Source: a bacterium (GTDB lineage Bacteria; Planctomycetota; Planctomycetia; Planctomycetales; Planctomycetaceae). From it: a DNA stretch of 64,000 nt. Position numbers and translations under genes: made by a program. Of this stretch, positions 17,906 to 27,296 are shown piece by piece. The DNA lies in contig WGME01000003.1 of assembly GCA_016125225.1 (NCBI GenBank), forward strand, positions 62,001 to 126,000. The letters run 5' to 3'. Every line of letters starts with the position of its first letter. Within the stretch, counting starts at the first letter, position 1. Under the pieces are notes generated by a model. It was not told the origin of the DNA. It did no database searches and was given only the letters and a program-made list of their open reading frames with translations.

Positions 17906-19525
17906 ATGGTCAGTCCGGAGCTGCTGTTGACGGCGGTGGTTTTCCTGCCGACGCTGTGGGCGCTCTTCACGGCGTTTTTTGAGCCCAAAGCCACCGAGGC
18001 CATTCGGTACTTCGGGTTGTTCGGTACGGCTTTGACGTTCGTGCTGACCTTGATTGTCCTGTGGCAGTTCAATCCGGAACTCGATGTCAAGGAAACCCAC
18101 GCGGGTTACCAGATGTGGTTCCAGATGCCTTGGGTGCCCGACTGGAACGTCAATTACTCCATGGGGGTTGATGGCATCAGCCTGCCACTGGTTGTGCTGA
18201 CCGGCCTGATCAGCTTCCTGGCAATGCTCGCCAGCTGGAGCATCGAAAAGCATGTGAAGGGTTATGTCATCCTGTTTCTGCTTCTGGAAACCGGGATGCT
18301 GGGCGTCTTTCTGGCGCTCGACTTCTTCCTGTTCTACATCTTCTGGGAAGTGATGCTGCTGCCGATGTACTTCCTCATCGGTATCTGGGGTGGACCGCGA
18401 CGCGAATATGCCGCCATCAAGTTCTTCCTGTACACACTGGCGGGGGGCGTGCTGATGCTCATCGCCATGCTGATGCTCTACTTCAACAGCGGCCGCAGCT
18501 TCGATCTGATCACGCTCGCGGAGATCGGTCAGGGAAATATCGCTGAGTACGTCTTCAGCCCGACGTTCCAGATTGCGGCCTTCATCCTGCTGTTCATTGG
18601 GTTTGCGATTAAGCTGCCGGCCTTCCCGTTCCATACCTGGTTGCCCGATGCTCACGTCGAAGCTCCGACACCCATCAGCATGATTCTGGCGGGAGTGCTC
18701 CTGAAGATGGGGGGCTACGGCATCCTGCGGATTGCCTTCCCCATCTGCCCCTATGGTGCCCAGTACTGTGCCTACGGCATCGTGGCTCTCGGAGTCTTCA
18801 GCATCATTTATGGAGCCTTTGCGGCTCTCGCTCAGACCGACTTCAAGCGGCTGGTCGCCTACAGCTCGGTCAGCCACATGGGTTATGTGCTGCTGGGGAT
18901 GGGCGTCTGGAAGATCAGCGAAAACGCTGATGACGCGGTGTATTACTGGCAGATGGGCGTGAGTGCGGCCATGTTCCAGATGATCGCCCACGGCATCTCA
19001 TCAGCGGGCATGTTCTTTATGGTGGGTGTGCTCTATGACCGCGTGCATCACCGCGATCTGAATAAGTTTGGTGGCATCGCCGGTTTGATGCCGCAGTACA
19101 CGGGCATTGCCGCCGTGTTGTTCTTCGCAGGTCTGGGATTGCCGGGGCTGTGCGGCTTCATCGGTGAAGTCTTTACCGTCCTCAGCGCCTGGCAGTACGA
19201 CCATATGCTGGCGATCATTGCTGCCGGTGGGGTGATTCTGACCGCCGGTTACATCCTGTGGACCATTCAGCGAGTTTACTTTGGCCCCAGCTACAAGGGT
19301 CCGCATGCGGAAGCCATCGTACCGGCGAACAGCCGCGAGTTGCTGGTAGGGTATGTGCTGCTGGCATTTGCGATTCTGTTCGGCGTCTGCCCGAACCTGC
19401 TGTTTTACGAGATGAATCCCACCATTGAACGGTTCGTCCATCAGGTCGATGCCGGTTACGACAAAGCACTCGAACAGTTGCAGGCCGCTCCTCCGGAAGG
19501 TGTTGAGACCACTTGGATTCCCTAG
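17906..19525 (+). CDS. nuoM: NADH-quinone oxidoreductase subunit M
   Basis: About 539 residues, a normal length for this antiporter-like subunit with 14 helices. Signature stretches are FYIFWEVMLLPMYFLIGIWG, IKLPAFPFHTWLPDAHVEAP and YSSVSHMGYVLLGM. The frame is open back to 17789, inside nuoL, but ATG 17906 has GGGAG 5 nt upstream and gives the proper first helix, SPELLLTAVVFLPTLWALF. Confidence 0.96.
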   Translation: MVSPELLLTAVVFLPTLWALFTAFFEPKATEAIRYFGLFGTALTFVLTLIVLWQFNPELDVKETHAGYQMWFQMPWVPDWNVNYSMGVDGISLPLVVLTGLISFLAMLASWSIEKHVKGYVILFLLLETGMLGVFLALDFFLFYIFWEVMLLPMYFLIGIWGGPRREYAAIKFFLYTLAGGVLMLIAMLMLYFNSGRSFDLITLAEIGQGNIAEYVFSPTFQIAAFILLFIGFAIKLPAFPFHTWLPDAHVEAPTPISMILAGVLLKMGGYGILRIAFPICPYGAQYCAYGIVALGVFSIIYGAFAALAQTDFKRLVAYSSVSHMGYVLLGMGVWKISENADDAVYYWQMGVSAAMFQMIAHGISSAGMFFMVGVLYDRVHHRDLNKFGGIAGLMPQYTGIAAVLFFAGLGLPGLCGFIGEVFTVLSAWQYDHMLAIIAAGGVILTAGYILWTIQRVYFGPSYKGPHAEAIVPANSRELLVGYVLLAFAILFGVCPNLLFYEMNPTIERFVHQVDAGYDKALEQLQAAPPEGVETTWIP

Positions 19526-19601
19526 GGTTCGGGTGATTTCAGCCGGGTTGGTACAGCACGAATGAACGATTGCGAAAGCTGTCAGGGAAAGTAGCCAGAC
19601 T

Positions 19602-21236
19602 GTGTTTTCCACACTGCTCAATCAGATTCTCAGTGATTCCACGGGTCAGCCGTTCGGATCGCTGCAGCTCTTTGGCCCGGAACTGACCCTGTCGGCCGGG
19701 ATCGTGCTGATGCTGCTGGCCCGGTTGTGCGGCATCGATCGGCGGTTGCCCACACACTGGATCGCTTTGTGGATGACCTTCATCGCGTTCTCGCTGGGTG
19801 TGTTCCAGTTTGTCGAGTTCAGCCGTTCCGACCTGGGTACTGTCGAATACTTCTCCGGCCTGATGGTGTTTGACCGTTTCAGCGCTCTCTTCCGCCTCGG
19901 TCTGCTGCTGTTTCTGATTTTCACTATCACCCTGACCGTCATCAGCGGGATTCCGGATCGCGATGATGCCCCCGATTTCTATTCTCTGCTGATGGGAGCT
20001 TCCGTCGGCATGCTGCTCATGGGCGGGGCCAATCATCTGCTCATGCTGTTCCTCGGTGTGGAAATGTCGAGCGTGCCCAGCTATGCGATGGTGGGCTTCC
20101 TGAAAGGTCGCAAAGCCAGCAGCGAAGCCGCATTGAAGTTTGTTGTTTACGGGGCCGGGGCGGCTGGTGTCATGCTGTACGGTATCAGCCTGATCGCCGG
20201 ACTCTTGGGAACCGCCGAGTTTCCCCAGATTGCGATTCAGTTGCAGACCCTGTTCGCCGGCGAGTCGGCCGCGTTGTCGAACCCGGCGATTCGTCTGTTG
20301 ATGCTGGGTATTCTGATGTTGCTCGTCGGGTTCGCCTTCAAGCTGTCGGTCGTCCCGTTCCACTTCTGGACGCCGGACGTCTTTCAAGGGGCCTCGGCTG
20401 AAGTCGGTGGCTTCCTGAGCGTGGCCTCAAAGTCCGCCGCGTTCGTGTTGCTGGTGCGAACGGTGCTGGCATTTGTCACTCCGGCGTCGTCGGCAGATCT
20501 CGGCCAGATTTATCTGACCCTGGGGCTGGGCATCGGTGTCATTGCGGCCATCACGGCGACCTTTGGTAATTTGGCGGCTTACTCGCAGACCAATATGAAA
20601 CGGCTGCTCGCCTATTCGACGATTGCCCATTCCGGGTACATGCTGATGGCGATTGCCGCACTGATTGTGCTGCGGGCGGGTCTCGAGCCGGGGTCAACTG
20701 GGTACGACGACCGATGCGCCCGTGCGGTGGAAGGCTTGCTGTACTACCTCGCCGTCTACTTCTTCATGAACCTGGGGGCCTTTGCTATTACGGCACTTAT
20801 TCGCAACGAGACGTTCAGCGAGGAAATCGAAGATTATGCAGGCTTGGGTTTTCAGGCTCCCATCTTGGCGATTGGCATGGGGATGTGCCTGTTCAGTCTC
20901 GTCGGGCTGCCTCCGCTCGGGGGCTTCGTCGGCAAGCTCTTTATCTTCGCCGCGGTTTATGACTCCGGATTTGTGCATCCGCTGATGTGGGGTATTTTGG
21001 CAATTGGTGGTCTGAACACCGTCTTCAGTCTGTTCTATTACATCCGCGTGATGAAAACGATGTACCTGCAGGAACGTCCGGCGACGGCACGGGCACTGCG
21101 CGTGCCTGCCTGGTCATACTCAGGGGCCTTTGTTTTGATCCTGACGCTGCCCCTGCTGTTGCCGTTGGGGACTGCCGTGCAACTGGTGAGTGGCGTGGCG
21201 AAACGGGCCGCGATGTCTCTGTTTGCCGGCCTGTAG
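19602..21236 (+). CDS. nuoN: NADH-quinone oxidoreductase subunit N
   Basis: A 544-residue third antiporter-like subunit. Recognisable parts are LGVEMSSVPSYAMVGF, FAFKLSVVPFHFWTPDVFQG with the conserved Lys and the TPD motif, and YSTIAHSGYMLMAIAAL. The start is GTG at 19602, with AGGGAAA about 12 nt upstream; no ATG gives a better N-terminus. It closes the nuoHJKLMN block; no further nuo gene follows. Confidence 0.95.
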   Translation: MFSTLLNQILSDSTGQPFGSLQLFGPELTLSAGIVLMLLARLCGIDRRLPTHWIALWMTFIAFSLGVFQFVEFSRSDLGTVEYFSGLMVFDRFSALFRLGLLLFLIFTITLTVISGIPDRDDAPDFYSLLMGASVGMLLMGGANHLLMLFLGVEMSSVPSYAMVGFLKGRKASSEAALKFVVYGAGAAGVMLYGISLIAGLLGTAEFPQIAIQLQTLFAGESAALSNPAIRLLMLGILMLLVGFAFKLSVVPFHFWTPDVFQGASAEVGGFLSVASKSAAFVLLVRTVLAFVTPASSADLGQIYLTLGLGIGVIAAITATFGNLAAYSQTNMKRLLAYSTIAHSGYMLMAIAALIVLRAGLEPGSTGYDDRCARAVEGLLYYLAVYFFMNLGAFAITALIRNETFSEEIEDYAGLGFQAPILAIGMGMCLFSLVGLPPLGGFVGKLFIFAAVYDSGFVHPLMWGILAIGGLNTVFSLFYYIRVMKTMYLQERPATARALRVPAWSYSGAFVLILTLPLLLPLGTAVQLVSGVAKRAAMSLFAGL

Positions 21237-21289
21237 CCATTCGTTGAATCTCGCTTTTGTCCGCATGTGAAACATGAGAGGTCGCCGCC

Positions 21290-21730
21290 GTGGCAGTCAT
21301 TACCCACGATGCCAAGCTGAATGATCTGCTGGTAGACCTCTGCCACAGTCTGTTGCAGTATGTGGCGGAAACCAGCCCGTGGGCGAAGCAGCCCGAAACC
21401 GCCTTTACGATTGAGAAGCTGGCGGTCCAGCAGCAACGGCACATTTCGCGGTTGGTCGATTTGCTGCAGATGCGTCACTGGACCATCGACTTCGGTACTT
21501 ACCCCAGCGACTTCACCGATCTGCAGTATCTGTCGGTTGAGTTTTTCCTGCCCCGCCTTGTCGCCGCTCAATCCACGCTGGTGGCCGAACTGGACGAAGC
21601 CGTGCATACGTGTGTCGATGATGCCGTTGCTGTCGCGCTGTTGCGAGACATCCTGGCGGGCGAGCAGGATATTCTGACGCAGTTGCAGCAGCTGCATCCG
21701 CAGCCCGCGACTGTTGTCGCTACATCCTGA
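21290..21730 (+). CDS. Ferritin-like helical protein of unknown function
   Basis: A 146-residue all-helical protein starting at GTG 21290, which has GAGAGG 6 nt upstream. Repeated Glu and His positions (FTIEKLAVQQQRHISRLVD, YLSVEFFLPRL, LAGEQDILTQLQQL) suggest a four-helix bundle similar to the ferritin/bacterioferritin fold, but the full set of di-iron ligands was not traced. No role can be assigned. It lies 53 nt after nuoN and 32 nt before tatD. Confidence 0.6.
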   Translation: MAVITHDAKLNDLLVDLCHSLLQYVAETSPWAKQPETAFTIEKLAVQQQRHISRLVDLLQMRHWTIDFGTYPSDFTDLQYLSVEFFLPRLVAAQSTLVAELDEAVHTCVDDAVAVALLRDILAGEQDILTQLQQLHPQPATVVATS

Positions 21731-21762
21731 AACGAATTCTCTTCGGCAGACATGGCTGGGGC

Positions 21763-22569
21763 ATGACCGTCTGGATTGATACCCACTGCCACCTCAATGA
21801 AGAGGCGTTTTCGCCCGACCTGAACGAGGTTGTCGAGCGTGCCGTCGCGGCGGGGGTGCGACCGATGCTGGTCGTCGGCTGTACGCTGGCTTCCAGTCGC
21901 CGGGCCGTCGAACTGGCCTCGCAGTTTCCCAGCCTGTATGCCGCGGTGGGCATCCAGCCCAACTATGTCGCCGAAGCTCAGCCGGGCGATTTCGTGGAAA
22001 TTGAAGAACTGTCTCGGCAACCCAAGGTGGTCGCCATCGGGGAAACCGGTCTCGATCGTTATTGGGACTTTGCCCCCATCGATCTGCAACGCGAGTACTT
22101 CGTCCGGCATATCGAACTCTCTCGTGCCCGCTCCTTGCCGTTTATCGTGCATTGCCGCGAAGCCGAGGCAGACACAGTGGCCGTCCTGCGGGAGCAGGCC
22201 CAACAGGGGCCGTTACAGGGCGTGATGCACTCCTTTTCGGGAGATCTGGAAACGGCGCGGGCCTGCTGGGAACTCGGCCTGTATGTCTCGTTTGCCGGCA
22301 TGGTCACTTTCAAACGGAACGATTCTCTACGGCAGGTCGCCAAGGTAGTTCCGGCGGATCGAATTCTGGTCGAAACCGATTCGCCTTATCTGCTGCCGTC
22401 GCCGGTGAAGAACGATAAAGGCCCGAAGCGCAACGAACCGGCTCATGTGCGATATACGGCCAATCATCTGGCGGAAGTCCGAGGGGTTTCGCAGGAAGAA
22501 TTCGCGGCACAAACCACCGCCAATGCCCGGCGACTCTTCCCCTTCGACGATGTTCATCTGCCGGGATGA
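21763..22569 (+). CDS. tatD: TatD family metal-dependent hydrolase / DNase
   Basis: A 268-residue TIM-barrel amidohydrolase relative. The metal-binding residues are visible: DTHCHL at the N-terminus, AIGETGLDRYWD, FIVHCREAEADT, MHSFSGD and VETDSPYLLPSP. TatD proteins are Mg-dependent 3'-5' exonucleases linked to DNA repair and turnover. The usual length is 255-270. A small unknown gene and the MutL-type operon follow on the same strand. Confidence 0.93.
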   Translation: MTVWIDTHCHLNEEAFSPDLNEVVERAVAAGVRPMLVVGCTLASSRRAVELASQFPSLYAAVGIQPNYVAEAQPGDFVEIEELSRQPKVVAIGETGLDRYWDFAPIDLQREYFVRHIELSRARSLPFIVHCREAEADTVAVLREQAQQGPLQGVMHSFSGDLETARACWELGLYVSFAGMVTFKRNDSLRQVAKVVPADRILVETDSPYLLPSPVKNDKGPKRNEPAHVRYTANHLAEVRGVSQEEFAAQTTANARRLFPFDDVHLPG

Positions 22570-22670
22570 CTGGCCGGCAGGGGCTGAGTCATCGTTGCTC
22601 GTTCGCGTTCATTTCCCCCCCGTGGTATTGTGACGTCGTTGTCCGTTTCCTCGAACCAGCGAGTTGGCGT

Positions 22671-23048
22671 ATGCAGTGGCTGAAACATGCCTTTGCGATC
22701 TCACCTGCGGCTGCCTTCACACCGACACAGGCCGAGCACGAACTGGTCGCACGGCTGTGTGTCGAACTCGTTCGTCGAAACCTCACGTTGCCCGCCAGCA
22801 TTCTGCTCGAATCGTTTCGACCGTTGAGCGGGATTGCCACGCAGGCGGTCATCTTCAGCACGCCCTGGTTCGCAACGGTGACTGATACGGCTGGTTTGCA
22901 GACCATCGCTCGTCTGTTGGAACGGCCCGGTGCTGTCGATTGGCTGCTGGAACAGTTGCAGAATGTGGACGATGCCAGCACGGTGACAGCCGTTCGAATG
23001 TCCGGTGACGCTCCACCGCCCCACTCTCCCACCACCTTGACTCACTGA
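22671..23048 (+). CDS. Conserved-looking small protein of unknown function
   Basis: About 125 residues from ATG 22671; the open frame further upstream (to 22566) is not protein-like. It is soluble and helical, with ELVARLCVELVRRNLTLPAS followed by a hydrophobic patch, QAVIFSTPWFATV, and LLERPGAVDWLLEQLQ. No known family or catalytic motif was recognised. It ends 17 nt before the TTG start of the MutL-type gene and may be the first gene of that operon. Confidence 0.65.
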   Translation: MQWLKHAFAISPAAAFTPTQAEHELVARLCVELVRRNLTLPASILLESFRPLSGIATQAVIFSTPWFATVTDTAGLQTIARLLERPGAVDWLLEQLQNVDDASTVTAVRMSGDAPPPHSPTTLTH

Positions 23049-23065
23049 CCGGGGAGTACGCGACG

Positions 23066-24910
23066 TTGACGGAGCAACACGCGAACCAGGCCACCACGCC
23101 AGCCACGGCTCGGGATATCAATCCCGATGCCTTACAGGTGATTCTGGCAACCGATTGCGGCAGTACCACCACCAAGGCCATCCTGATCGAGAAGGTCGAT
23201 GGCGTCTATCGGCAAACGTATCGGGGAGAAGCTCCCACCACAGTCGAAGAACCCGCCGCCGATGTCACCATTGGGGTGATCAATGCCGCCACAGAAGTGG
23301 GTGAGCTGGCAGGGCGGCGGTTGGTCGATGAACACGGCTTGCTCATGCGGCCAGCCCGTGGCCGCGACGGCTGCGATATCTACATCTCCACGTCATCAGC
23401 GGGCGGTGGTCTGCAGATGCTGGTGGGAGGCGTGGTGAAGGAAATGACCGGCGCGAGTGCCCAACGGGCCGCACTGGGTGCCGGGGCCATTGTGATGGAT
23501 GTTCTCGCCGCGAATGACCGCCGCAAGCCGCACGAACAGATCCAGCGGATTCGTGATCTCCGTCCCGACATGATGCTGCTCGCCGGGGGAACCGATGGTG
23601 GCACCACCCGCCATGTGGTGCAACTGGCGGAACTCGTCGCCCCCGCACGGCCACAACCGCGGTTCGGTGGTCAATACCGCATGCCCGTGATCTATGCGGG
23701 GAACAAAGACGCCGCCGGCATGGTGGCCGATGTGCTTGACGCGGTGTGCGATCTTTCCACCGTCCCGAACTTGCGGCCCACGCTGGAGCAGGAAAATCTC
23801 GCCCCGGCACGCGATCGCATTCATGACTTGTTTCTCGAACATGTCATGGCTCACGCGCCCGGATATGACAAGCTGATTGCCTGGGCCGATGCCCCCATCA
23901 TGCCGACACCGGGAGCAGTGGGTGACATTCTGCGGACGATTGCGGAACGGCAGCAGTTGAATGTGGTGGGCGTAGATATCGGCGGTGCTACGACCGACAT
24001 GTTCAGCGTCTTTGATGGTGCGTTCAATCGCACGGTGAGTGCCAATCTGGGCATGAGTTATTCGATTTCGAATGTGTGTGCCGAAGCGACGTTGCCCCAA
24101 ATTCTGCGTTGGGTGCCCTACGATTGCGATGAACGCACTTTGCGGAACCGCGTGAAAAACAAGATGATTCGGCCGACAACCATCCCACAAACCCTCGAGG
24201 CTTTGATCTTCGAGCAGGCCGTCTCCCGCGAGGCACTGCGGTTGGCCTATGTGCAGCATCGGGAATTCGCGGTTGGCTTGTCGGGCGTGCAGCAGCAACG
24301 GTCGGTCGGCGATGCATTCCGTCAGGAAGTCGGGGGCAAATCGCTGGTCGATAATATGCGACTCAATCTGCTCGTGGCTTCAGGCGGCGTCCTGTCACAT
24401 GCTCCCCGGATGGTGCAGACGGCCATGATGCTCATCGATGCTTTTGAGCCGGAAGGGATCACACGGCTGGCGAAGGACAGCATCTTCATGATGCCCCATC
24501 TGGGTGTCCTGGCCCAGGTACATCCTCGCGCGGCGATGGAAGTCTTCGAACGCGACTGTTTGGTTTACTTGGGCACGTGCATCGCGCCGAAGGGGACCGC
24601 CAAGGCGGGGCAGCCACTCTGTCGTTATCGCTTGACCGGCGGGCTGACCGCACAGGGACAGTTGATCGCGGGTGATTTGCTGCGATTGCCGCTGGCGGAT
24701 CAGTCGGCGTGCGAAGTGACCTTGGAACCGTTTGCCGGGTTCGATGTCGGTGCCGGGCCGGGCAAACCGTTGACAGCCCCGGTGCATGGAGGGACGGTGG
24801 GTGTGATCCTCGATGGTCGCGGCCGTCCCTTGCAGTTGCCACACGATCGTGCCCTTGGCCAAACCATCGTCGCGAACTGGAACCGTGCCGTCGAAATGTA
24901 TCCGGAATAA
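23066..24910 (+). CDS. GlmL/MutL-type ASKHA ATPase-like protein
   Basis: A 614-residue protein of the GlmL/MutL family (named after the glutamate mutase accessory protein, not mismatch-repair MutL). The actin/Hsp70-like phosphate loops are clear: LATDCGSTTTKAILIEK near residue 25-40 and VGVDIGGATTDMFSVFDG near residue 300-315. The C-terminal part has LLVASGGVLSHAPRM, an adenosine-loop-like Gly stretch. Start is TTG 23066 with GGGGAG 9 nt upstream; no in-frame ATG precedes the phosphate loop. Known relatives sit beside GlmE/GlmS and may reactivate a B12 enzyme. Here no mutase gene is present; the partners are membrane proteins, so the role must differ. Confidence 0.85.
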   Translation: MTEQHANQATTPATARDINPDALQVILATDCGSTTTKAILIEKVDGVYRQTYRGEAPTTVEEPAADVTIGVINAATEVGELAGRRLVDEHGLLMRPARGRDGCDIYISTSSAGGGLQMLVGGVVKEMTGASAQRAALGAGAIVMDVLAANDRRKPHEQIQRIRDLRPDMMLLAGGTDGGTTRHVVQLAELVAPARPQPRFGGQYRMPVIYAGNKDAAGMVADVLDAVCDLSTVPNLRPTLEQENLAPARDRIHDLFLEHVMAHAPGYDKLIAWADAPIMPTPGAVGDILRTIAERQQLNVVGVDIGGATTDMFSVFDGAFNRTVSANLGMSYSISNVCAEATLPQILRWVPYDCDERTLRNRVKNKMIRPTTIPQTLEALIFEQAVSREALRLAYVQHREFAVGLSGVQQQRSVGDAFRQEVGGKSLVDNMRLNLLVASGGVLSHAPRMVQTAMMLIDAFEPEGITRLAKDSIFMMPHLGVLAQVHPRAAMEVFERDCLVYLGTCIAPKGTAKAGQPLCRYRLTGGLTAQGQLIAGDLLRLPLADQSACEVTLEPFAGFDVGAGPGKPLTAPVHGGTVGVILDGRGRPLQLPHDRALGQTIVANWNRAVEMYPE

Positions 24911-24954
24911 ATTCAGGAAAGACGAACCGTCACCCCTTAATCCCCTGACCCACT

Positions 24955-26088
24955 ATGACCCAGGCTTACACTCCCGGATTGCTGGTTACGCCGTGCTTAT
25001 GGTGGCGGTGTCGTCGCGTGTTACCGGTGACAGGGCGGGTGTTGGTACGTTTGCATCAGCAGGTGACAGCGGAAGAGGTGGTCGCGGAAACGGAAACGCC
25101 GGGTGATGCGATTCCCGTGAATCTGTCGCGCACACTCGGAGTGGCACCGGGGCGAGTGGCATCAACCCTGCTGGTGAACGTGGGCGATGCCGTGGAAGCC
25201 GGTCAGGTAATTGCTCAGTCCGAAGGACTGTTTGGCTGGTTCCCGAAAGAGTATCACTCCCCCATCACCGGCATGTTGGAGTCGGTCTCGGCCATCACAG
25301 GGCAAATGATCATCCGTGGCACGCCGCGAAAAGTCCAGGTGCGGGCTTATCTCGCGGGAGAGGTCACGGAAGTCTTACCCGACGAAGGGGTCACGATCGA
25401 AGCCCATGCCGCTGTGCTCCAGGGCATTTTTGGGATCGGCGGGGAAGCGTATGGCCGCATTCAATTTGTCTGCGCGACACCCGAGGAAGATCTGACGGCC
25501 GATCATCTGCGTCCGGAACATCGTGGCGCGATCATCATCGGCGGACGCCGCATCACTCGCACCGCCGTGGATCGCGCTCGGGAACTGGGCATCTCCGCGT
25601 TGATTGCCGGGGGCATCGACGATCAGGACCTGCGTGAGATTCTCGGCTATGACCTGGGTGTGGCCGTCACCGGTCTCGAAAAACTCGGCTTATCGGTGAT
25701 TATTACCGAAGGCTTTGGTGACATCGCGATGGCCCGGCGAACGTTTGACCTGCTGCGAAGCCTGCAGGGGCAACCCGCGGCGGTCAATGGCACCACACAA
25801 ATCCGTGCGGGTGTGCTGCGGCCGGAAATCATTGTGCCGGTGGTGGCCACTACGGCAGCCCATGCCAGCCGGGAGGGCATCAGTGGGCTGCTGGATGTCG
25901 GGGCTCCTGTCAGGGTGATTCGCGAACCCTACTTCGGTGAACTTGGAGAAGTCACCGGTTTGCCCTCGGAACCGCAATGGCTGGCCTCAGAGTCGAAAGC
26001 CCGCGTGGTGGCCGTGCGACTGAATCGGGGCGAGACGGTGACCGTCCCTCGGGCGAATGTCGAACTCATGGAAGGAGTCGCGACATGA
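24955..26088 (+). CDS. Barrel-sandwich (biotinyl/lipoyl-like) domain protein of unknown function
   Basis: A 377-residue protein. Residues about 65-130 look like a barrel-sandwich hybrid: VNVGDAVEAGQVIAQSEG and EYHSPITGMLESVSAITG follow the pattern of biotinyl/lipoyl or RnfC-type domains, but the usual MKM biotin/lipoyl lysine motif is absent. The rest contains an alpha/beta part, HRGAIIIGGRRITRTAVDRA and ALIAGGIDDQDLREILGYD, that could bind a ligand. No membrane segment is present. It lies 44 nt after the MutL-type gene and overlaps the next gene by 4 nt. A cytosolic adaptor or scaffold is an inference. Confidence 0.7.
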   Translation: MTQAYTPGLLVTPCLWWRCRRVLPVTGRVLVRLHQQVTAEEVVAETETPGDAIPVNLSRTLGVAPGRVASTLLVNVGDAVEAGQVIAQSEGLFGWFPKEYHSPITGMLESVSAITGQMIIRGTPRKVQVRAYLAGEVTEVLPDEGVTIEAHAAVLQGIFGIGGEAYGRIQFVCATPEEDLTADHLRPEHRGAIIIGGRRITRTAVDRARELGISALIAGGIDDQDLREILGYDLGVAVTGLEKLGLSVIITEGFGDIAMARRTFDLLRSLQGQPAAVNGTTQIRAGVLRPEIIVPVVATTAAHASREGISGLLDVGAPVRVIREPYFGELGEVTGLPSEPQWLASESKARVVAVRLNRGETVTVPRANVELMEGVAT

Positions 26089-27296
26089 GGCAAGTTTCAA
26101 AGCTCCTAGTAGCAATCTCATTCACCGCCAGCATGTGGTCGAATGGCGCAGTTGCCGCACCGCGACCGGCGACCGATGTCACGGTGACTGATCGTCCGAA
26201 CGATGCCGGGACCGGCCTCATCGTCAAATGGACGCTCTCACCCGATGATGAGGAATCGGCTGGGGCGAATCGCGTGGTGGTCTACCAAATCTTCCGGCAA
26301 GTGAATGGCAAACCATCGGAAGAACCGGTGGCCAAACTCAACGCAGGCAATAACGAATACAGCGATAGCAATTGCCAATCGGATGCTCACTATCAGTATG
26401 AAGTCGTCGCTGTCGCTGAGGACGGTGAGACATCGGCGATCGCGACCCATGCCGAAAGAATACGCCCGGTCGTCCAATGGTTTGATTCCTCCCGGACCTG
26501 GGTCGCGGTGATCGTCATCTTCGTGTGTGCTGCGGTCATCATCTGCACGGAACTTGCCAAGCATGGCTGGTCGACCTATGTGCGGCCAATTGCGGGACTG
26601 ACCGCGATCGATGAAGCAGTGGGCCGAGCGACCGAAATGGGGCGACCCATGCTGTTCGTGCCCGGCATCATGGATCTCGACGAAATCGAAACCGTGGCGG
26701 GACTCACGATTCTCTCACACGTCGGAGAGAAGGCGGCCGTCTATGACACGCCGGTCGAAGTTCCCACGGCTCGTTCGCTGGTGATGACCGCCGCTCGTGA
26801 AGCGTTGGAAGGTGCGTATCTGGCGGCAGGTCGGACCGAGGGCTTTGATGAAGATCGGGTCTACTATGTGACCGACGAGCAGTTCGGTTATGTCGCTGCC
26901 GTCTGCGGTTGGATGTCGCGCGAGAAACCCGCCGCGTGCTTCTATCTGGGCAAGTTCTTTGCGGAATCGTTAGTGCTTGCCGAAACCGGGAACGCCTGCG
27001 GTGCCATTCAACTGGCGGGGACCGCGGAGTCGGCACAGTTGCCCTTCTTTGTCGCCGCGTGTGACTACACGCTCATTGGTGAAGAGTTGTTTGCGGCATC
27101 GGCTTATCTGTCCGGAGAGCCGCAGCAACTCGGCACACTCAAAGGGCAGGATGTCGGCAAGGTCCTGGCGGTGGTGCTGCTGGTGTGCGGCAGTCTGCTG
27201 GCCACCGGGGCGATGATCAGCGGACGAGATAGTCTTGCCGGTCGTGCCCATGACTACCTGATGGTACATGTCCTGAACAAAGGAGTCGGCGGATGA
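26085..27296 (+). CDS. FnIII-like plus DUF6754-like membrane protein
   Basis: About 403 residues. A signal peptide (LLVAISFTASMWSNGAVAA) leads to an external fibronectin type III-like domain: IVKWTLSPDDEES, then VVYQIFRQVNG and YQYEVVAVAEDGETS. A helix, WVAVIVIFVCAAVIICTEL, leads into a cytosolic domain, TAIDEAVGRATEMGRPMLFV, that resembles DUF6754, and a last helix, VLAVVLLVCGSLLATGAMI. Start ATG 26085 overlaps the preceding stop (ATGA) and has GAAGGAG 7 nt upstream. It links the outer face of the membrane to the cytosolic partners. Function unknown. Confidence 0.75.
   Translation: MRQVSKLLVAISFTASMWSNGAVAAPRPATDVTVTDRPNDAGTGLIVKWTLSPDDEESAGANRVVVYQIFRQVNGKPSEEPVAKLNAGNNEYSDSNCQSDAHYQYEVVAVAEDGETSAIATHAERIRPVVQWFDSSRTWVAVIVIFVCAAVIICTELAKHGWSTYVRPIAGLTAIDEAVGRATEMGRPMLFVPGIMDLDEIETVAGLTILSHVGEKAAVYDTPVEVPTARSLVMTAAREALEGAYLAAGRTEGFDEDRVYYVTDEQFGYVAAVCGWMSREKPAACFYLGKFFAESLVLAETGNACGAIQLAGTAESAQLPFFVAACDYTLIGEELFAASAYLSGEPQQLGTLKGQDVGKVLAVVLLVCGSLLATGAMISGRDSLAGRAHDYLMVHVLNKGVGG

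Noticed and set aside
17852-18991. 379-residue minus-strand frame opposite nuoM
   Set aside because: Antisense shadow of a clearly real NuoM; composition is rich in His, Gln and Arg as expected for the reverse of a GC-rich membrane protein, with no known motif.
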